Positions 27,734 through 37,661 of a DNA stretch of 64,000 nt are shown here, piece by piece. Within the stretch, counting starts at the first letter, position 1; the number at the start of each line of letters is the position of its first letter. The translations under genes were made by a program, and so were the position numbers. This DNA comes from Mixta theicola. Its GTDB lineage: Bacteria; Pseudomonadota; Gammaproteobacteria; Enterobacterales; Enterobacteriaceae. The DNA is taken from NCBI RefSeq assembly GCF_002895925.1, contig NZ_NWUO01000013.1, positions 1-64,000 on the forward strand. The letters are read 5' to 3'. The notes under the pieces are model-generated. The model was not told the origin of the DNA. It saw only the letters and a program-made list of their open reading frames with translations, and did not search any database.

Positions 27734-27943
27734 AATGCGGCCTCCTTAATTTGGTAAAAAAGCACCCATTATGTATAGCAGGCACTTCCAGAAAATTCCT
27801 GCATGCCAGTCAAAAAACGGACCTTAGCCCACGGAAGCCAGCGAAATATAAGGATAATAAACAAAGCGCGTAAAAGTTAAACCGGCGTTTAACCCAGACG
27901 CGGGCGCTCGCTATCAGGATGAATCGCGCAGCGCCGCTGATGA

Positions 27944-28075
27944 TTAAATTTTGCAGCCTTCGCAATCGGCTTCATCATTCAGCTCAGTCGGCACTTCGCT
28001 GGCTTTCTTTTCAGCGTTGGCCTGCGCCTCTTCCAGCTGTGCATCAATGTCAAATTCAAACATATCGTCGTTCAT
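27944..28075 (-). CDS. Small acidic protein with C-terminal CxxC
   Basis: A 43-residue protein starting MNDDMFEFDIDAQLEEAQAN and ending DCEGCKI. It is acidic and helical, with a single CEGC pair at the C-terminus that could bind metal or be redox-active. GGGAGCACGCC precedes the ATG. It lies 39 bp downstream of yedI on the same strand and may be cotranscribed. I know no function. Confidence 0.55.
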   Translation of the reverse strand: MNDDMFEFDIDAQLEEAQANAEKKASEVPTELNDEADCEGCKI

Positions 28076-28114
28076 GGCGTGCTCCCGTTAGTCAATTTCG
28101 CCGCTCTTTATACA

Positions 28115-29017
28115 TTAAGCGCGCAGCTTCGCAATCAGATTTACCGCTAACAGCACGATCGACCCAATAATGAAGCCGATAACCAGATTAGCGCCGTTTT
28201 CCAGCAGCGTAGTAATAATGCCGTGGAAACCTTCGCTGAAGTGAGTAATCGCATGGTGCAGCAGCGGAATTCCGTGCACCACAATGCCGCCGCCCACCAA
28301 AAACATCGCCAGCGTGCCAACCACAGAAAGTATCTTCATCAGCCAGGGGGCCAGCGCCAGCAGCATTTTACCCACCGCCTGCGCCACCGCCGATGACTTA
28401 TCGCGTAGCCAGTAGCCCAGATCGTCCAGCTTAACGATGGCAGCCACGATGCCATACACGCCGATGGTCACCAGAATGGCGATACCGGCTAAAATCAGTA
28501 CCTGATTTAACAGCGGCGCTTCGGAAACGATCCCCAAGGTGATCGCCACGATTTCCGCCGAGAGAATAAAGTCGGTGCGCACCGCACCCTTGATTTTCTT
28601 TTTCTCATAGCCTGCGGGGTCCTGCTCCACCAGCTTTTTCAGCCGCGCCTGACGCGCCTGCGGCGTTTCGGCATGCTTATCATGGTGCAGGCTGTGCATG
28701 ACCTTTTCCACGCCTTCATAACAGAGATAGGCGCCGCCGATCATTAACAGCGGGATGATCGCCCAGGGAGCAAATGCGCTGATAATCAACGCCAGCGGCA
28801 CCAGGATCAGCTTGTTGAGGAACGAGCCTTTCGCTACGCCCCACACCACCGGTATTTCCCGGTTCGCCTTGACGCCGGTAACCTGCTGCGCGTTTAGCGA
28901 CAAATCGTCACCCAGTACGCCAGCCGTTTTCTTTGCCGCTACTTTCCCCATGACCGAGATGTCATCCAGTAAGGTAGCAATATCATCAAGCAGTGCCAGT
29001 AAGCTACTTCCAGCCAA
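28115..29017 (-). CDS. yedI: YedI, DUF808 inner-membrane protein
   Basis: A 300-residue polytopic membrane protein closely matching E. coli YedI from [20 protein letters not shown] through [20 protein letters not shown] to [20 protein letters not shown]. About six TM helices. Function unknown. The start codon is TTG (29015-29017) with AGGA eight bases upstream; the family starts at the same position with ATG. Confidence 0.93.
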   Translation of the reverse strand: MAGSSLLALLDDIATLLDDISVMGKVAAKKTAGVLGDDLSLNAQQVTGVKANREIPVVWGVAKGSFLNKLILVPLALIISAFAPWAIIPLLMIGGAYLCYEGVEKVMHSLHHDKHAETPQARQARLKKLVEQDPAGYEKKKIKGAVRTDFILSAEIVAITLGIVSEAPLLNQVLILAGIAILVTIGVYGIVAAIVKLDDLGYWLRDKSSAVAQAVGKMLLALAPWLMKILSVVGTLAMFLVGGGIVVHGIPLLHHAITHFSEGFHGIITTLLENGANLVIGFIIGSIVLLAVNLIAKLRA

Positions 29018-29031
29018 GTTAGGTTCCTTTT

Positions 29032-29301
29032 TTACAGTTCATCATGTTGACAACAGGGACAAGCCTGCATTTCACTGACCGCCATATCGGCAATGCCTTC
29101 GCAGTCCCATTCAACGCGTAACGCTCCATCACCGGCGCGATGATGCAAATACTTGCTGACCGGGCTTTCAGTCATACCGGTAATCTCTTCCGTGGCGATC
29201 AGGGTTTCTCCAACGTAAACCCGCGCCGTTGCGCGCGTGTTGACCATACGCTCTTCCTGCAGCTTATAGAGTCGCCGTACCGTAAGTTTAACACTGGACA
29301 T
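29032..29301 (-). CDS. Hypothetical protein with C-terminal CPCC motif
   Basis: An 89-residue protein, lysine/arginine-rich at the start and ending [10 protein letters not shown]. The Cys cluster and final His suggest metal binding. GGGAGG precedes the ATG. It is 14 bp upstream of yedI on the same strand and may share its transcript. No family recognised. Confidence 0.5.
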   Translation of the reverse strand: MSSVKLTVRRLYKLQEERMVNTRATARVYVGETLIATEEITGMTESPVSKYLHHRAGDGALRVEWDCEGIADMAVSEMQACPCCQHDEL

Positions 29302-29679
29302 GTCGTCCTCCCGGACCGATTGGGCTAAAACAGCGATCTAACCAATTATGGCCTGATTTGGCAAACTTTGCGCCAGTTCACGTTAGCGCGTGATAATCGT
29401 TGATTAAAGTGCCGGCCCGCTTGCGGTGACAAGGGCAGATCGCCCTCTTGTGATGCCAGGGGTGGGTGACTAACCGTTAAGACGGTCAGCCAACATTAAT
29501 AACGGCAATTCATGGAATTCCTTTTCTGTTTTAGATTCAGTTAACAATACAATTAACCTTAGAAAAAATAAATTTCCGTCGGAAAGTTACGAAATTTCCT
29601 TCAACATGAATTTATATTTTTAGTTTTTTCTGCTGAGACCGATTTTTATAGTAATAAAAAAATCACAGGAAGGATTTTT
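29302..29679. other. Intergenic region, chemoreceptor promoter region
   Basis: 378 bp, AT-rich towards the right. A short inverted repeat (TGAC..ACCGT-TAAG-ACGGT..CA) lies near 29467-29491. Only a poor FliA-like site (ending ACCGATTT near 29645) could be found before the chemoreceptor. No ORF or RNA gene recognised. Confidence 0.4.
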
Positions 29680-31254
29680 ATGAAGAACATCAGGGTAGTT
29701 ACCGCCACCAATAGTTTGATATTACTTATATTTATTATTATTTCTTTTTTCATCGCTTACGTTATTAATATTGCAGTGAACTCTGAAAACAACTTCCAGC
29801 AATCGAACACATCCAGCCATAAGTCCTTAGTTTTAAATGATATAAGATATGACATCGCGATGACGCGTGCTGATATAAATACCCTGGATGCGGATATAGC
29901 GCTTAAGAAACCATTAACGCAGCGCTATGTTGATTCCGCCAGAGAACGGCTGAAAGAAATAGCGCATGATGTGGAAATTCTGGCTACTTATAAGGAAGAT
30001 AAGGATCTGGGTTATATTATTAAACTAACTAATGAGTTGATTGATATTTATAATTTTTCGCTGCAGCAGCTTACGGAGGGTAAGAACGCGACCAGCTCAA
30101 CCTCAGATATTCTGAATGATATGAACCAGCATCTTGACAAAATTTTGTACCATGAGGATACGCAAAATAAACAATATGCCAGCCTGGCGCATGATTACAA
30201 AACTAATCTGTTAATGTTTTCAGCCGCCGTTTTCATTTTGATTGTGATGATCTCCTTCGTGACCTATCGCTGGGTAAAAAACAACCTCATCCATAAGCTG
30301 CATCAGTCAACGCTAATATTTGCTGAAATCAGCAAGGGCAATTTACTGGTTCCCGTGCCTGCCGAGGGGAAAAATGAATTTGGTTTGCTCTTCGCTGAAA
30401 TGAATAAAATGAAAAATTCACTGATTGGCATGATCTCATCGGTGCAACGTTCCGCGATGCATATCCAACAAAACACCAATAATATCGCGACAGGCAATAA
30501 TGACCTGTCATCACGCACCGAGACACAGGCGTCTTCTTTACAACAAACCGCAGCCAGTATGGAAGAGATCAAAATTACCGTTGCCCAAAATGCGGAAACG
30601 GCCAATCGGGCCAGCCAGCTAGCGACGCGAGCCAGCCTGATTTCCCATAATGCCGCCGATATTATGGCCAATGTCATTTCCACCATGGATAACATTGAAC
30701 ATAGCGCTAAACGTATCGCCTTTATCAATAATGTGATTAATGACATCGCCGATCAGACCAATATTCTGGCCCTGAATGCGGCGGTTGAAGCGGCTCGCGC
30801 AGGTGAGCAAGGACGTGGCTTTGCCGTTGTGGCGGCAGAGGTGCGTAATCTGGCGAAGCGCAGCTCAGATGCGGCGAAGGAGATTAACGATTTGATCGCC
30901 GAGTCAGTAAAAAATGTCAATCAGGGCACCAATCGGGTCTCCGAGGCCGGGAATACCATGCAAGAGCTGGTCTCTTCAATTGGTCAGGTAAATGAGATTA
31001 TGCAGGGAATCACCCTCGCCTCTTCTGAACAAAGTACGGGCGTTAGCCAAATAGCGCAGGCGCTTAACGATATTGACAATGTGACGCAGAAAAACGCGAC
31101 GCTGGTAGAAGAATCAACCAACATTACGCAGGATCTCAGCCTTCAGGCCGTACAGCTGACGGAGGCGATCAACGTCTTTAAGCTGGAGCGAGATGATACT
31201 CCCCTGCCGCTTCTGCTGCAGAACCGCAACGCAGCATCCCTGAACTTTCTGTAA
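29680..31254 (+). CDS. Methyl-accepting chemotaxis protein
   Basis: A 524-residue chemoreceptor. TM1 about residues 10-31, a four-helix ligand domain, TM2 about 178-200 ([20 protein letters not shown]), HAMP, then a canonical signalling hairpin ([40 protein letters not shown]). It lacks the NWETF-type pentapeptide at the C-terminus (ends AASLNFL), so adaptation may depend on other receptors. GGAAGGA precedes the ATG. The ligand is unknown; codon use is more AT-rich than in the other receptors. Confidence 0.92.
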   Translation: MKNIRVVTATNSLILLIFIIISFFIAYVINIAVNSENNFQQSNTSSHKSLVLNDIRYDIAMTRADINTLDADIALKKPLTQRYVDSARERLKEIAHDVEILATYKEDKDLGYIIKLTNELIDIYNFSLQQLTEGKNATSSTSDILNDMNQHLDKILYHEDTQNKQYASLAHDYKTNLLMFSAAVFILIVMISFVTYRWVKNNLIHKLHQSTLIFAEISKGNLLVPVPAEGKNEFGLLFAEMNKMKNSLIGMISSVQRSAMHIQQNTNNIATGNNDLSSRTETQASSLQQTAASMEEIKITVAQNAETANRASQLATRASLISHNAADIMANVISTMDNIEHSAKRIAFINNVINDIADQTNILALNAAVEAARAGEQGRGFAVVAAEVRNLAKRSSDAAKEINDLIAESVKNVNQGTNRVSEAGNTMQELVSSIGQVNEIMQGITLASSEQSTGVSQIAQALNDIDNVTQKNATLVEESTNITQDLSLQAVQLTEAINVFKLERDDTPLPLLLQNRNAASLNFL

Positions 31255-31267
31255 ATTTTTCTCCTTA

Positions 31268-31293
31268 TGTTGCCCCACTTTGCCGGGGCAACA
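31268..31293. terminator. Bidirectional terminator
   Basis: TGTTGCCCC-ACTTTGCC-GGGGCAACA, between the convergent chemoreceptor and vsr genes; T-rich on one side and A/T-rich on the other. Confidence 0.75.
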
Positions 31294-31776
31294 TTATTCT
31301 GGCGCCAGCATCAGCGGATGCATTCCCTGATGATCGATCGCGGCATTACTGTCGCTGGCAAGAATCCACTCTTCAAGGCGACTCACTATCGCCTCGTCAT
31401 CCAGCTTTAACTTTCCGCGCAGCGCGCATTCCCATACGACCAACACCTTCCACTGCTGTTGCGTTAACTGCGCAATATGACGGCGGTCACGCTCAACGTT
31501 GCTGCCTATTTTCCCCATCCAGAAAGCGGTGCGGGTGGCGGGCACCTTGAACAGATAGCAGTGATGGTGATGCCAAAAGCAGCCATGCACAAAAATAATC
31601 GCCCGTGATTCATCCAGAACAAAATCGGGCCGGCCCGCCAAATTTTTGTCCTGCACGCGGAAATGAAAACCGCGATCGGTCAGCAGCTCGCCCAGACGCT
31701 GTTCAATAGCGGTATCTCGGGTGCGGATTGCGCGCATATTCTTGCTGCGTACGGCAGCCGAATGCACATCAGCCAT
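31294..31776 (-). CDS. vsr: Very-short-patch-repair endonuclease Vsr
   Basis: Vsr nicks 5' of the T in T:G mismatches formed by deamination of Dcm-methylated cytosine. The 160-residue product has the Vsr core: AGRPDFVLDESRAIIFVHGC with the catalytic Asp, the FWHHHHC zinc/catalytic cluster and WKVLVVWECALRG. It appears intact. Its partner dcm, just upstream on the same strand, is frameshifted. The gap of about 200 bp differs from E. coli, where the two genes overlap. Confidence 0.95.
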   Translation of the reverse strand: MADVHSAAVRSKNMRAIRTRDTAIEQRLGELLTDRGFHFRVQDKNLAGRPDFVLDESRAIIFVHGCFWHHHHCYLFKVPATRTAFWMGKIGSNVERDRRHIAQLTQQQWKVLVVWECALRGKLKLDDEAIVSRLEEWILASDSNAAIDHQGMHPLMLAPE

Positions 31777-31973
31777 AATGTTCTCCTTTTGCTCTGTTAA
31801 CAGTGTATGTGCCGATAACGAAAACCGGCAAACGTCCTGCCGGCTTTAATAATTTACCGGCCGACAGCCGGATAAACGGGCAGTCTGCTGCTGTTGCGCA
31901 TTATTATCGGGAGATATTATGACTTACCTGCTTTGCCGCACCGAACCAGAAGCCAGGCGCGGGGAAGCGCAGA

Positions 31974-33385
31974 TTACCGCCGTTTACTGACCGCTTCCGT
32001 AATCCACGGCTGCAGCAGTTTTGCCACCGCAGCGAATACCGGCACGATAACCGAGTTGCCGAACTGACGATAAGCCTGGGTATCTGATACCGGAATACGA
32101 AATTTTTTCCGCCGGGCGTTTCGAAACCCATCAGCCGGGCGCATTCACGCGGCGTCAGACGCCGTGGGCGACGCTGCTGATTAGCCGGATTATCAAAATC
32201 CTTTTCGCCAAGCGTGCGATCCCAGCCGCGATCGATCAAAATTTCCGAGCCGTCTTTGTAATAGCGCGCCGAAAGCGTACGTACCACGCCCTGCGTGCTG
32301 GCAGGATCGAACAGGCCGAAGCCAAAGCCGTTGCCTTTTGCCTGATGTTTGCGCGCGTAGTTATAGAGGTATTTCCATAGCGTCGGCGTCAGAATATATT
32401 TCTCGTCAACCTGCGGCTCCAGCAGCTCCGCCAGCGTGCGCCGCTGCTGCGGCCAGAAACGGGAAATATCGCGCAGGGTAAAGCCCGGCTTTAACCCCAG
32501 CTCACGGCGGAAACCCACCAGCACGATGCGTTCGCGGTGCTGCGGCAGAAAATGCTGACCGTCGATAATTTTCGGGTCCGGCCCCGGCGGCGCATCTGCA
32601 TCCGCGACCTCATAGCCCAGCTCATCCAGCGTCTGCATAATAATGCGAAAGGTTTTGCCCTGGTCGTGGCTTTTCAGGTTCTTCACGTTTTCCAGCACGA
32701 AAATTGCCGGCTTTTTGGCGGCGATAATACGTGCGACGTCGAAAAACAGCGTGCCCTGCGCTTCACAGGCAAAACCGTGCGCCCGTCCCAGGGCGTTTTT
32801 CTTTGATACGCCCGCCAGCGAGAACGGCTGGCACGGAAAGCCCGCCAGCAGTACATCATGATCGGGGATCTGTTGATTGATATGCCCCCACGCCGTTTGC
32901 TCATCAATATCGGCACGCTGGCTTAACGTGACGTCACGAATATCCTGATTGAAACGATGCTGCTCATCGCAGTACCAGTTGGCTTTATAAGTACGCACCG
33001 CATGTTTATTCCACTCGCTGGTAAATACGCACTGCCCGCCGATAGCTTCAAAACCGCTGCGTATTCCGCCAATACCGGCAAAAAGATCGATAAAACGAAA
33101 AGCGTAGTTGGGATGCTGCGTCGGCGGCGCGGGCAGCATCTGCTGTAACAGAGCCGCTTCTGCTGCGGTAAGCGAGCGCTGGCTTCCCTTGCCTGCCAGC
33201 CAGCGGCTGAGCGATTCGCGCGTCCATTCATGCTGGTTGAGCTGACGCAAACAGGCCGCTACGGTTTTTCGATCGTAAACGGCCAGCACCTGCTGCAGTA
33301 GCTGGCTATCCTCTATCCGTTTCTGCTGTTCATCGGCCTGCGCCTGCTGAGCCAGCTGAAGCGCTACTTCGTCAAATTCGCTCAT
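31974..33385 (-). pseudogene. dcm: DNA-cytosine methyltransferase Dcm, frameshifted near the end
   Basis: Dcm methylates the second C of CCWGG. The frame from 33385 contains the SAM motif [18 protein letters not shown], catalytic [12 protein letters not shown] and FVLENVKNL, and the recognition region, all intact to [13 protein letters not shown]. In a run of six A bases (minus strand; 32103-32108) the frame then shifts. Restoring one A gives [20 protein letters not shown] and [11 protein letters not shown], the conserved last motifs, ending at 31974. As written, the frame reads on to 31904 with unrelated sequence. Either real inactivation, slippage, or a homopolymer sequencing error. Confidence 0.9.
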
Positions 33386-33626
33386 AACTTTGCTGTTTTG
33401 GGAAAAAGTGACGCAAGTGTAACATCTGTTTGTCCCGACGCTCCATTGATTAGCGCAGCTGCTTTTTAACCGCCGTTAACGGCATTGGTGAAAGCTAACG
33501 CAGCCCTATTCACCGCGGATTTGTCTTAATACCAGCAGAACTACCGAAACTGCATCAGCCGCTGTCGCTGTCACAAAACTGACATCAGCCGCGCCAATAC
33601 TCCTTTTTATTTTTATGGAAAGGATT

Positions 33627-35213
33627 ATGTCACTACTCTCGGAGCTTCCGCCGCGCCTGTTGCGCCCTCTGCGTTTTCGCCTGCCGCAATTTTTATTCAG
33701 ACTCAGCACTATTTTCTGGCTTTTTCTGGCGCTGTTTTGCCTGCTGCAGTGCGCCAGCGTGCTGATATTGACCCGCTCCGTCAGTCATACCCATACCACG
33801 GTCGAAACCGCGCAGCTGCTGCATCAACGACAGGCGCTACTGGAAAATGCCCGCGTTGCGCTGCTGACCGCCAGCGATAACAGCCATCGCGCCGGAATTT
33901 GGTTTATGCAGGATAAAGAGAGCGGCTCGGTGGATAGCTGGAAGCCGCTGGCCGCCAGCGCCGCAGACGCGCTAACCCAGGCGCAGACCGCCTTTACCCG
34001 TTATGGCGCCCCGGCTAACAGTGCGCTGGCGCAAAGTTTTAATCAGCTGGTGGGCGGGCTGCAGGAACAGTTAAAAAGCCTGAGCGACAACAGTATTGAC
34101 GGTTTTTTTATGGTACCGATGGAGGCTTTTCAACAGCAGTTTAACGAAGCGTGGCACGCCACCTTAGCCCAGTCCGATCGGCAGGCCAGCGCAACCAATC
34201 AGGCCACGCTGCATTCGCTAACCGAAAGCCGCGATCTGCTGCTGTTCTTCTCTCTGCTGCTGCTGGCGATGCTGGTGATTGCCGGAGGACTGCTGCTGCG
34301 CGGCGTTCTGCAACCGCTGACTCAGGCCACTATTGCGCTAAAGCATATTGCGACAGGCAATCTGACGCAGCCTTTATCAAAATCCGGGCGGCAGTCGCAG
34401 GAGATGCAGCGTCTGTGGCAGGCCATGCGGCAAATGCAGCAGGGCTTGCAGCATATCGTCAGCGAAATCAACGGGATTGCCGATGCGGTTATGCACAGCG
34501 CTGAAGGAATTGTACAGCACAGCGATATGCTGAATCACAGCAGCCACCAGCAGAACAGCGCTTTCGCCCATATTTCTGCCCGTCTGTCACGTATGGCGGA
34601 AGAGGTAGAAAGCAGCAGCCGCTTTACCCAGCACGCCACCCGCCAGGTGCAACATACCGATACGCTGACGCAGCGCTGCGGCGAAGTGGTCAGCCAGGTA
34701 GATACGCACATGCGTGATATTGTACTGGCCTCAGGTGAGATTTCAGGCATCGTCAGCCTGCTGGAAGGATTATCGCTTCAGACACGCATGCTGGCGCTTA
34801 ACGCCGCCATTGAGTCAGCCCATGCGGGCGTCTATGGCCGCGGTTTTTCCATCGTAGCCAAAGAGATTGGCCAGCTGTCCAGTCAGAGCAGTCATTCAAC
34901 GCGCGAAATCGATCGGCGGATTCAACATACGCATCAGCATATTTCAACCGGCTCTGAGCGCGTGCAGGCGCTGGAAGCGCTCTACGATCAGATTCGTAAA
35001 GAGGTGTCCGGGGTCGTGGTACTGCTGGCGGAGCTGGAACAGAACGCGACGGCGCAAAGCGAACGCGTAGGTAAGATTGCAGCGGAGATTTCAAGAATGG
35101 CGCAGCAGGTAGAACAAAATGAGGCGCTGTCACAGCAAAGCGCCAGCGCCTCTCAAATTCTGATCCAACAGGCGCAGCGCCTTTCTCAAAGCGTGCGCCA
35201 GTTCAGCCTGTAG
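33627..35213 (+). CDS. Divergent methyl-accepting chemotaxis protein
   Basis: A 528-residue receptor-like protein. TM1 about residues 26-47, a periplasmic four-helix domain, TM2 about 198-221 (LLLFFSLLLLAMLVIAGGLL), HAMP, then a signalling domain whose tip reads LSLQTRMLALNAAIESAHAG and VYGRGFSIVAKEIGQLSSQS. It keeps the LALNAA core but loses several residues of the standard tip ([16 protein letters not shown]). No C-terminal pentapeptide. It may signal weakly through CheA/CheW or serve another partner. The ATG at 33627 follows AAGGA. Confidence 0.85.
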   Translation: MSLLSELPPRLLRPLRFRLPQFLFRLSTIFWLFLALFCLLQCASVLILTRSVSHTHTTVETAQLLHQRQALLENARVALLTASDNSHRAGIWFMQDKESGSVDSWKPLAASAADALTQAQTAFTRYGAPANSALAQSFNQLVGGLQEQLKSLSDNSIDGFFMVPMEAFQQQFNEAWHATLAQSDRQASATNQATLHSLTESRDLLLFFSLLLLAMLVIAGGLLLRGVLQPLTQATIALKHIATGNLTQPLSKSGRQSQEMQRLWQAMRQMQQGLQHIVSEINGIADAVMHSAEGIVQHSDMLNHSSHQQNSAFAHISARLSRMAEEVESSSRFTQHATRQVQHTDTLTQRCGEVVSQVDTHMRDIVLASGEISGIVSLLEGLSLQTRMLALNAAIESAHAGVYGRGFSIVAKEIGQLSSQSSHSTREIDRRIQHTHQHISTGSERVQALEALYDQIRKEVSGVVVLLAELEQNATAQSERVGKIAAEISRMAQQVEQNEALSQQSASASQILIQQAQRLSQSVRQFSL

Positions 35214-35480
35214 CTATTTCTTCTTTTTACTTTTTTTCAGCAGCGTGCGGATTTGTTTCAACTCGCTGCTGGTTAGCTGTAGCGCCTCATCTTCTTCCTG
35301 GTCTTCTGTTTCCTGGGTATGCTGGTTATCCACTACCGGATGCGGCTGGGTAGTTAAGCTGGCCTGTAAACGCTGGCTAACTTCCTGGCTCAGCGACAGC
35401 TGATTTTCCAGCGCCAGCGTTTTTAATGCTTCCTTTAAGTTCGGATCAATTTTAATCGTTAAGCTAACCGTGTCAGTCAT
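35214..35480 (-). CDS. Ribbon-helix-helix type DNA-binding protein
   Basis: An 88-residue protein. The first 45 residues (VSLTIKIDPNLKEALKTLAL, then SLSQEVSQRL) have the pattern of an Arc/CopG ribbon-helix-helix domain. The remainder is acidic (EDQEEDEALQL) and ends in a basic KKSKKKK tail. AGGAG lies seven bases before the ATG. No toxin gene is next to it, so an antitoxin role is not supported. Target unknown. Confidence 0.6.
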   Translation of the reverse strand: MTDTVSLTIKIDPNLKEALKTLALENQLSLSQEVSQRLQASLTTQPHPVVDNQHTQETEDQEEDEALQLTSSELKQIRTLLKKSKKKK

Positions 35481-35549
35481 ACCATTTCTCCTGATTGTTT
35501 GGGTCAACGTAGCTTAACGGCAGGAAATTTAACAGACTGTCACAAAAAT

Positions 35550-36254
35550 TTAATATTCACCCAGCGCAGGCGTAAAATCGCGCAGCACCGATTCATCCAA
35601 CGAAACCAGGTCCCCCTGCAGCTCTGCGCACAGCTTGGCCATATAGGTGACCAGAAAAGCGACATTGTGCCGGGCCAGACGCTTACCTTCTGCGGTTTGC
35701 ATCGTATCGGGCAAACGCAGCAGTTTCTTTTGAAAATGATCCAGCGTCCAGCTGGTGTCATCGAGCTGGCGATCGCGTCCTAACGGATCTTCACTGTCAA
35801 ACAGCGCCCGGCCTAACACGCCGGAGGTATAGAACACCCGCGCCAGCCCAATCGCGCCCAGCGTTTCCAGCCGATCCGCATCCTGAACGATACGCGCTTC
35901 CAGCGTTTCCGGCGTAATGTCTGCACTAAAGCTGTGCGCCTGTACCGCATGCGCTACGGCGTCGTGTAGCTCAACGGGAAAGTCAGGGAACGCTTCGTTT
36001 AAAATTCGGCGGGTTTCTACTGCCGCCTTGCTGGATGCCAGATGCCGCTGCGGATGGTTTTTCGGCAAATTGACCACATCATGAAAATAGCAGGCGGTCA
36101 TAACCACCAGCGGATCGGCGTCAGTACCCTGCATAATGCGCTGTGCGCTCTGCCAGACGCGCCGCAGATGAGCAATATCATGGGCTTTATCGTCCTGCGG
36201 CCAGCTGGTATGCAGCCAGTTTTCAAAACGGGATTGCCAGAGAGTCAAAGACAT
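35550..36254 (-). CDS. yedJ: YedJ, HD-domain phosphohydrolase
   Basis: A 234-residue HD-superfamily protein matching E. coli YedJ. Metal ligands appear as H in AHDIAHLRRVW, HD in ACYFHDVVNLPKNH, and D in IVQDADRLETLGAIGLARVF. The family hydrolyses phosphate esters or nucleotides, but its substrate is not known. Start at the second of two adjacent ATGs, which has the better spacing from GGAG. Position downstream of dcm is as in E. coli. Confidence 0.92.
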   Translation of the reverse strand: MSLTLWQSRFENWLHTSWPQDDKAHDIAHLRRVWQSAQRIMQGTDADPLVVMTACYFHDVVNLPKNHPQRHLASSKAAVETRRILNEAFPDFPVELHDAVAHAVQAHSFSADITPETLEARIVQDADRLETLGAIGLARVFYTSGVLGRALFDSEDPLGRDRQLDDTSWTLDHFQKKLLRLPDTMQTAEGKRLARHNVAFLVTYMAKLCAELQGDLVSLDESVLRDFTPALGEY

Positions 36255-36890
36255 CATCTTCTCCTTTTTATTATTAGCAGACGTGCAAAATGGCAGGACA
36301 TTATGCCGGACAGGAGTGACCTGCTCCTTTTGCGGATATACCGCTTTTATATGACAGCCTGATGATGCAAGCCGCCGTTGTAACTCGTGTAAGCCATCCT
36401 TTAAAAATGGGATCTACATCAATTTATAGTCCGCTCATTACAAGATAACAACATAATTGCAACAGAGCTCACGTTTCGCTCGACGAAGATAAATCTTTAA
36501 ATATAATAATTATTAATGATTGAATAATAAATCAGACAACAAGCCTACTGCATGTCCGACCAGCTTGTGCCATATTAAAGCGGCAATGACTTAAGCCAAA
36601 TTTATTCACTGAAAAAGACGCCTGTTGCTTTATGGGCAGATAAAGTGCTGTAAAAATATCCAAGATCTCCATAAGAGGCGAATATTTTTCAACGTGAGCG
36701 GTAATAGTTTCAGACGAGTTCCGAACGGGCGCACGTTGGGTAATAAACTTGCTTGTTTCATAAGATGTTCTCATGAATAAATATTGAAATGATCGCCCCT
36801 TTTATCATGAGTAATGTTAGGATTTATCCTATTGTCTGTTTCAGGCAGCTATTAACGGGAAGTTAAGAAAAGAAGAAAAACGAGGTAGAC
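36255..36890. other. AT-rich intergenic region
   Basis: 636 bp of low-GC sequence. The only frame of note is a minus-strand 80-codon ORF at 36532-36774 without a ribosome binding site (listed separately). No terminator, tRNA or clear repeat is seen; the promoter of the ASCH-like gene probably lies at the right end. Confidence 0.5.
36532..36774 (-). CDS. Doubtful ORF (80 aa)
   Basis: A frame of 80 codons (MRTSYETSKFITQRAPVRNS at the start) in AT-rich DNA. No Shine-Dalgarno sequence precedes the ATG and no family is recognised. It may be a non-coding frame; it is listed because nothing else explains this stretch. Confidence 0.2.
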   Translation of the reverse strand: MRTSYETSKFITQRAPVRNSSETITAHVEKYSPLMEILDIFTALYLPIKQQASFSVNKFGLSHCRFNMAQAGRTCSRLVV

Positions 36891-37553
36891 ATGAAAGAAA
36901 GGCCAATTCTGTTCTCTGAACAAAGGGTACGCGCTCTGTTGGCTGGCCAGCAAACTCAAACCCGGCGGATTATGAAGTCTCAGCCTTTTGGTCCAGGGCA
37001 GGACAATCATGAAGGCTGCTACGTGGTTGATGTAACAGGCAACTATTTGCACGGCAAAAAAATGATGAGCATGGCTAACCTGGGTTATCAATGTCCTTAC
37101 GGCCAGCCGGGCGATCGGCTGTGGGTTCGTGAAACGTGGCGCGGCCCGATCGTGCCAGCGGAACAGCTGGAAGCTTATGAACGATCGCCGGGCAGCTTTC
37201 GTCAGGCAACCTATTGCCAGTATCGCGCCGACAGCCGGGAGCTGGGCCTGCAGCACGACCAGGAAAGCGAAACCTTTGGCTGGCAGACCGGCATTCATAT
37301 GCCCCGCTGGGCCAGCCGTATTGATTTGCTGATTACCAACGTGCGTGCCGAGCGCATCCAGAATATCAGCGATGACGACGTGATGGCGGAAGGCGTGCAA
37401 ACCGATTCGCACTTTTTAAATCACTTTTTTACTATGAACAGCGAATCTATCGCGCCGAAAGAAGCTTACCGTAAAGCCTGGGAAAAACAGTACGGCGGCA
37501 CCAGCTGGGAGGTCAATCCCTGGGTTTGGGTGATTGAATTTCGCCGCGCCTGA
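36891..37553 (+). CDS. Phage-associated ASCH/PUA-like protein
   Basis: A 220-residue protein. ERPILFSEQRVRALLAGQQT and QTRRI at the start, PYGQPGDRLWVRETW in the middle and the C-terminal WEKQYGGTSWEVNPWVWVIE are typical of a protein found in many lambdoid and Mu-like prophages, which looks like an ASCH/PUA RNA-binding fold. Function unknown. It stands alone here without other phage genes, next to mtfA and tRNA-Asn. Confidence 0.7.
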   Translation: MKERPILFSEQRVRALLAGQQTQTRRIMKSQPFGPGQDNHEGCYVVDVTGNYLHGKKMMSMANLGYQCPYGQPGDRLWVRETWRGPIVPAEQLEAYERSPGSFRQATYCQYRADSRELGLQHDQESETFGWQTGIHMPRWASRIDLLITNVRAERIQNISDDDVMAEGVQTDSHFLNHFFTMNSESIAPKEAYRKAWEKQYGGTSWEVNPWVWVIEFRRA

Positions 37554-37661
37554 GCAGTCAGGCTGTGACGATGCGCCGCTTTAGCGCGTTCAGCAGTTGC
37601 GTGAAATCTCATGCTGCGGCATGGTACGCCGTGAATAACGTTGCGCAGAGTGAGTATTGCG

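Noticed and set aside
35214..35480. Toxin-antitoxin pair based on the ribbon-helix-helix protein
   Set aside because: The flanking genes are a chemoreceptor and yedJ; no toxin-sized partner gene is adjacent.
36532..36774. Novel small protein of 80 residues
   Set aside because: Kept only as a doubtful feature: no ribosome binding site, no recognisable family, AT-rich surroundings.
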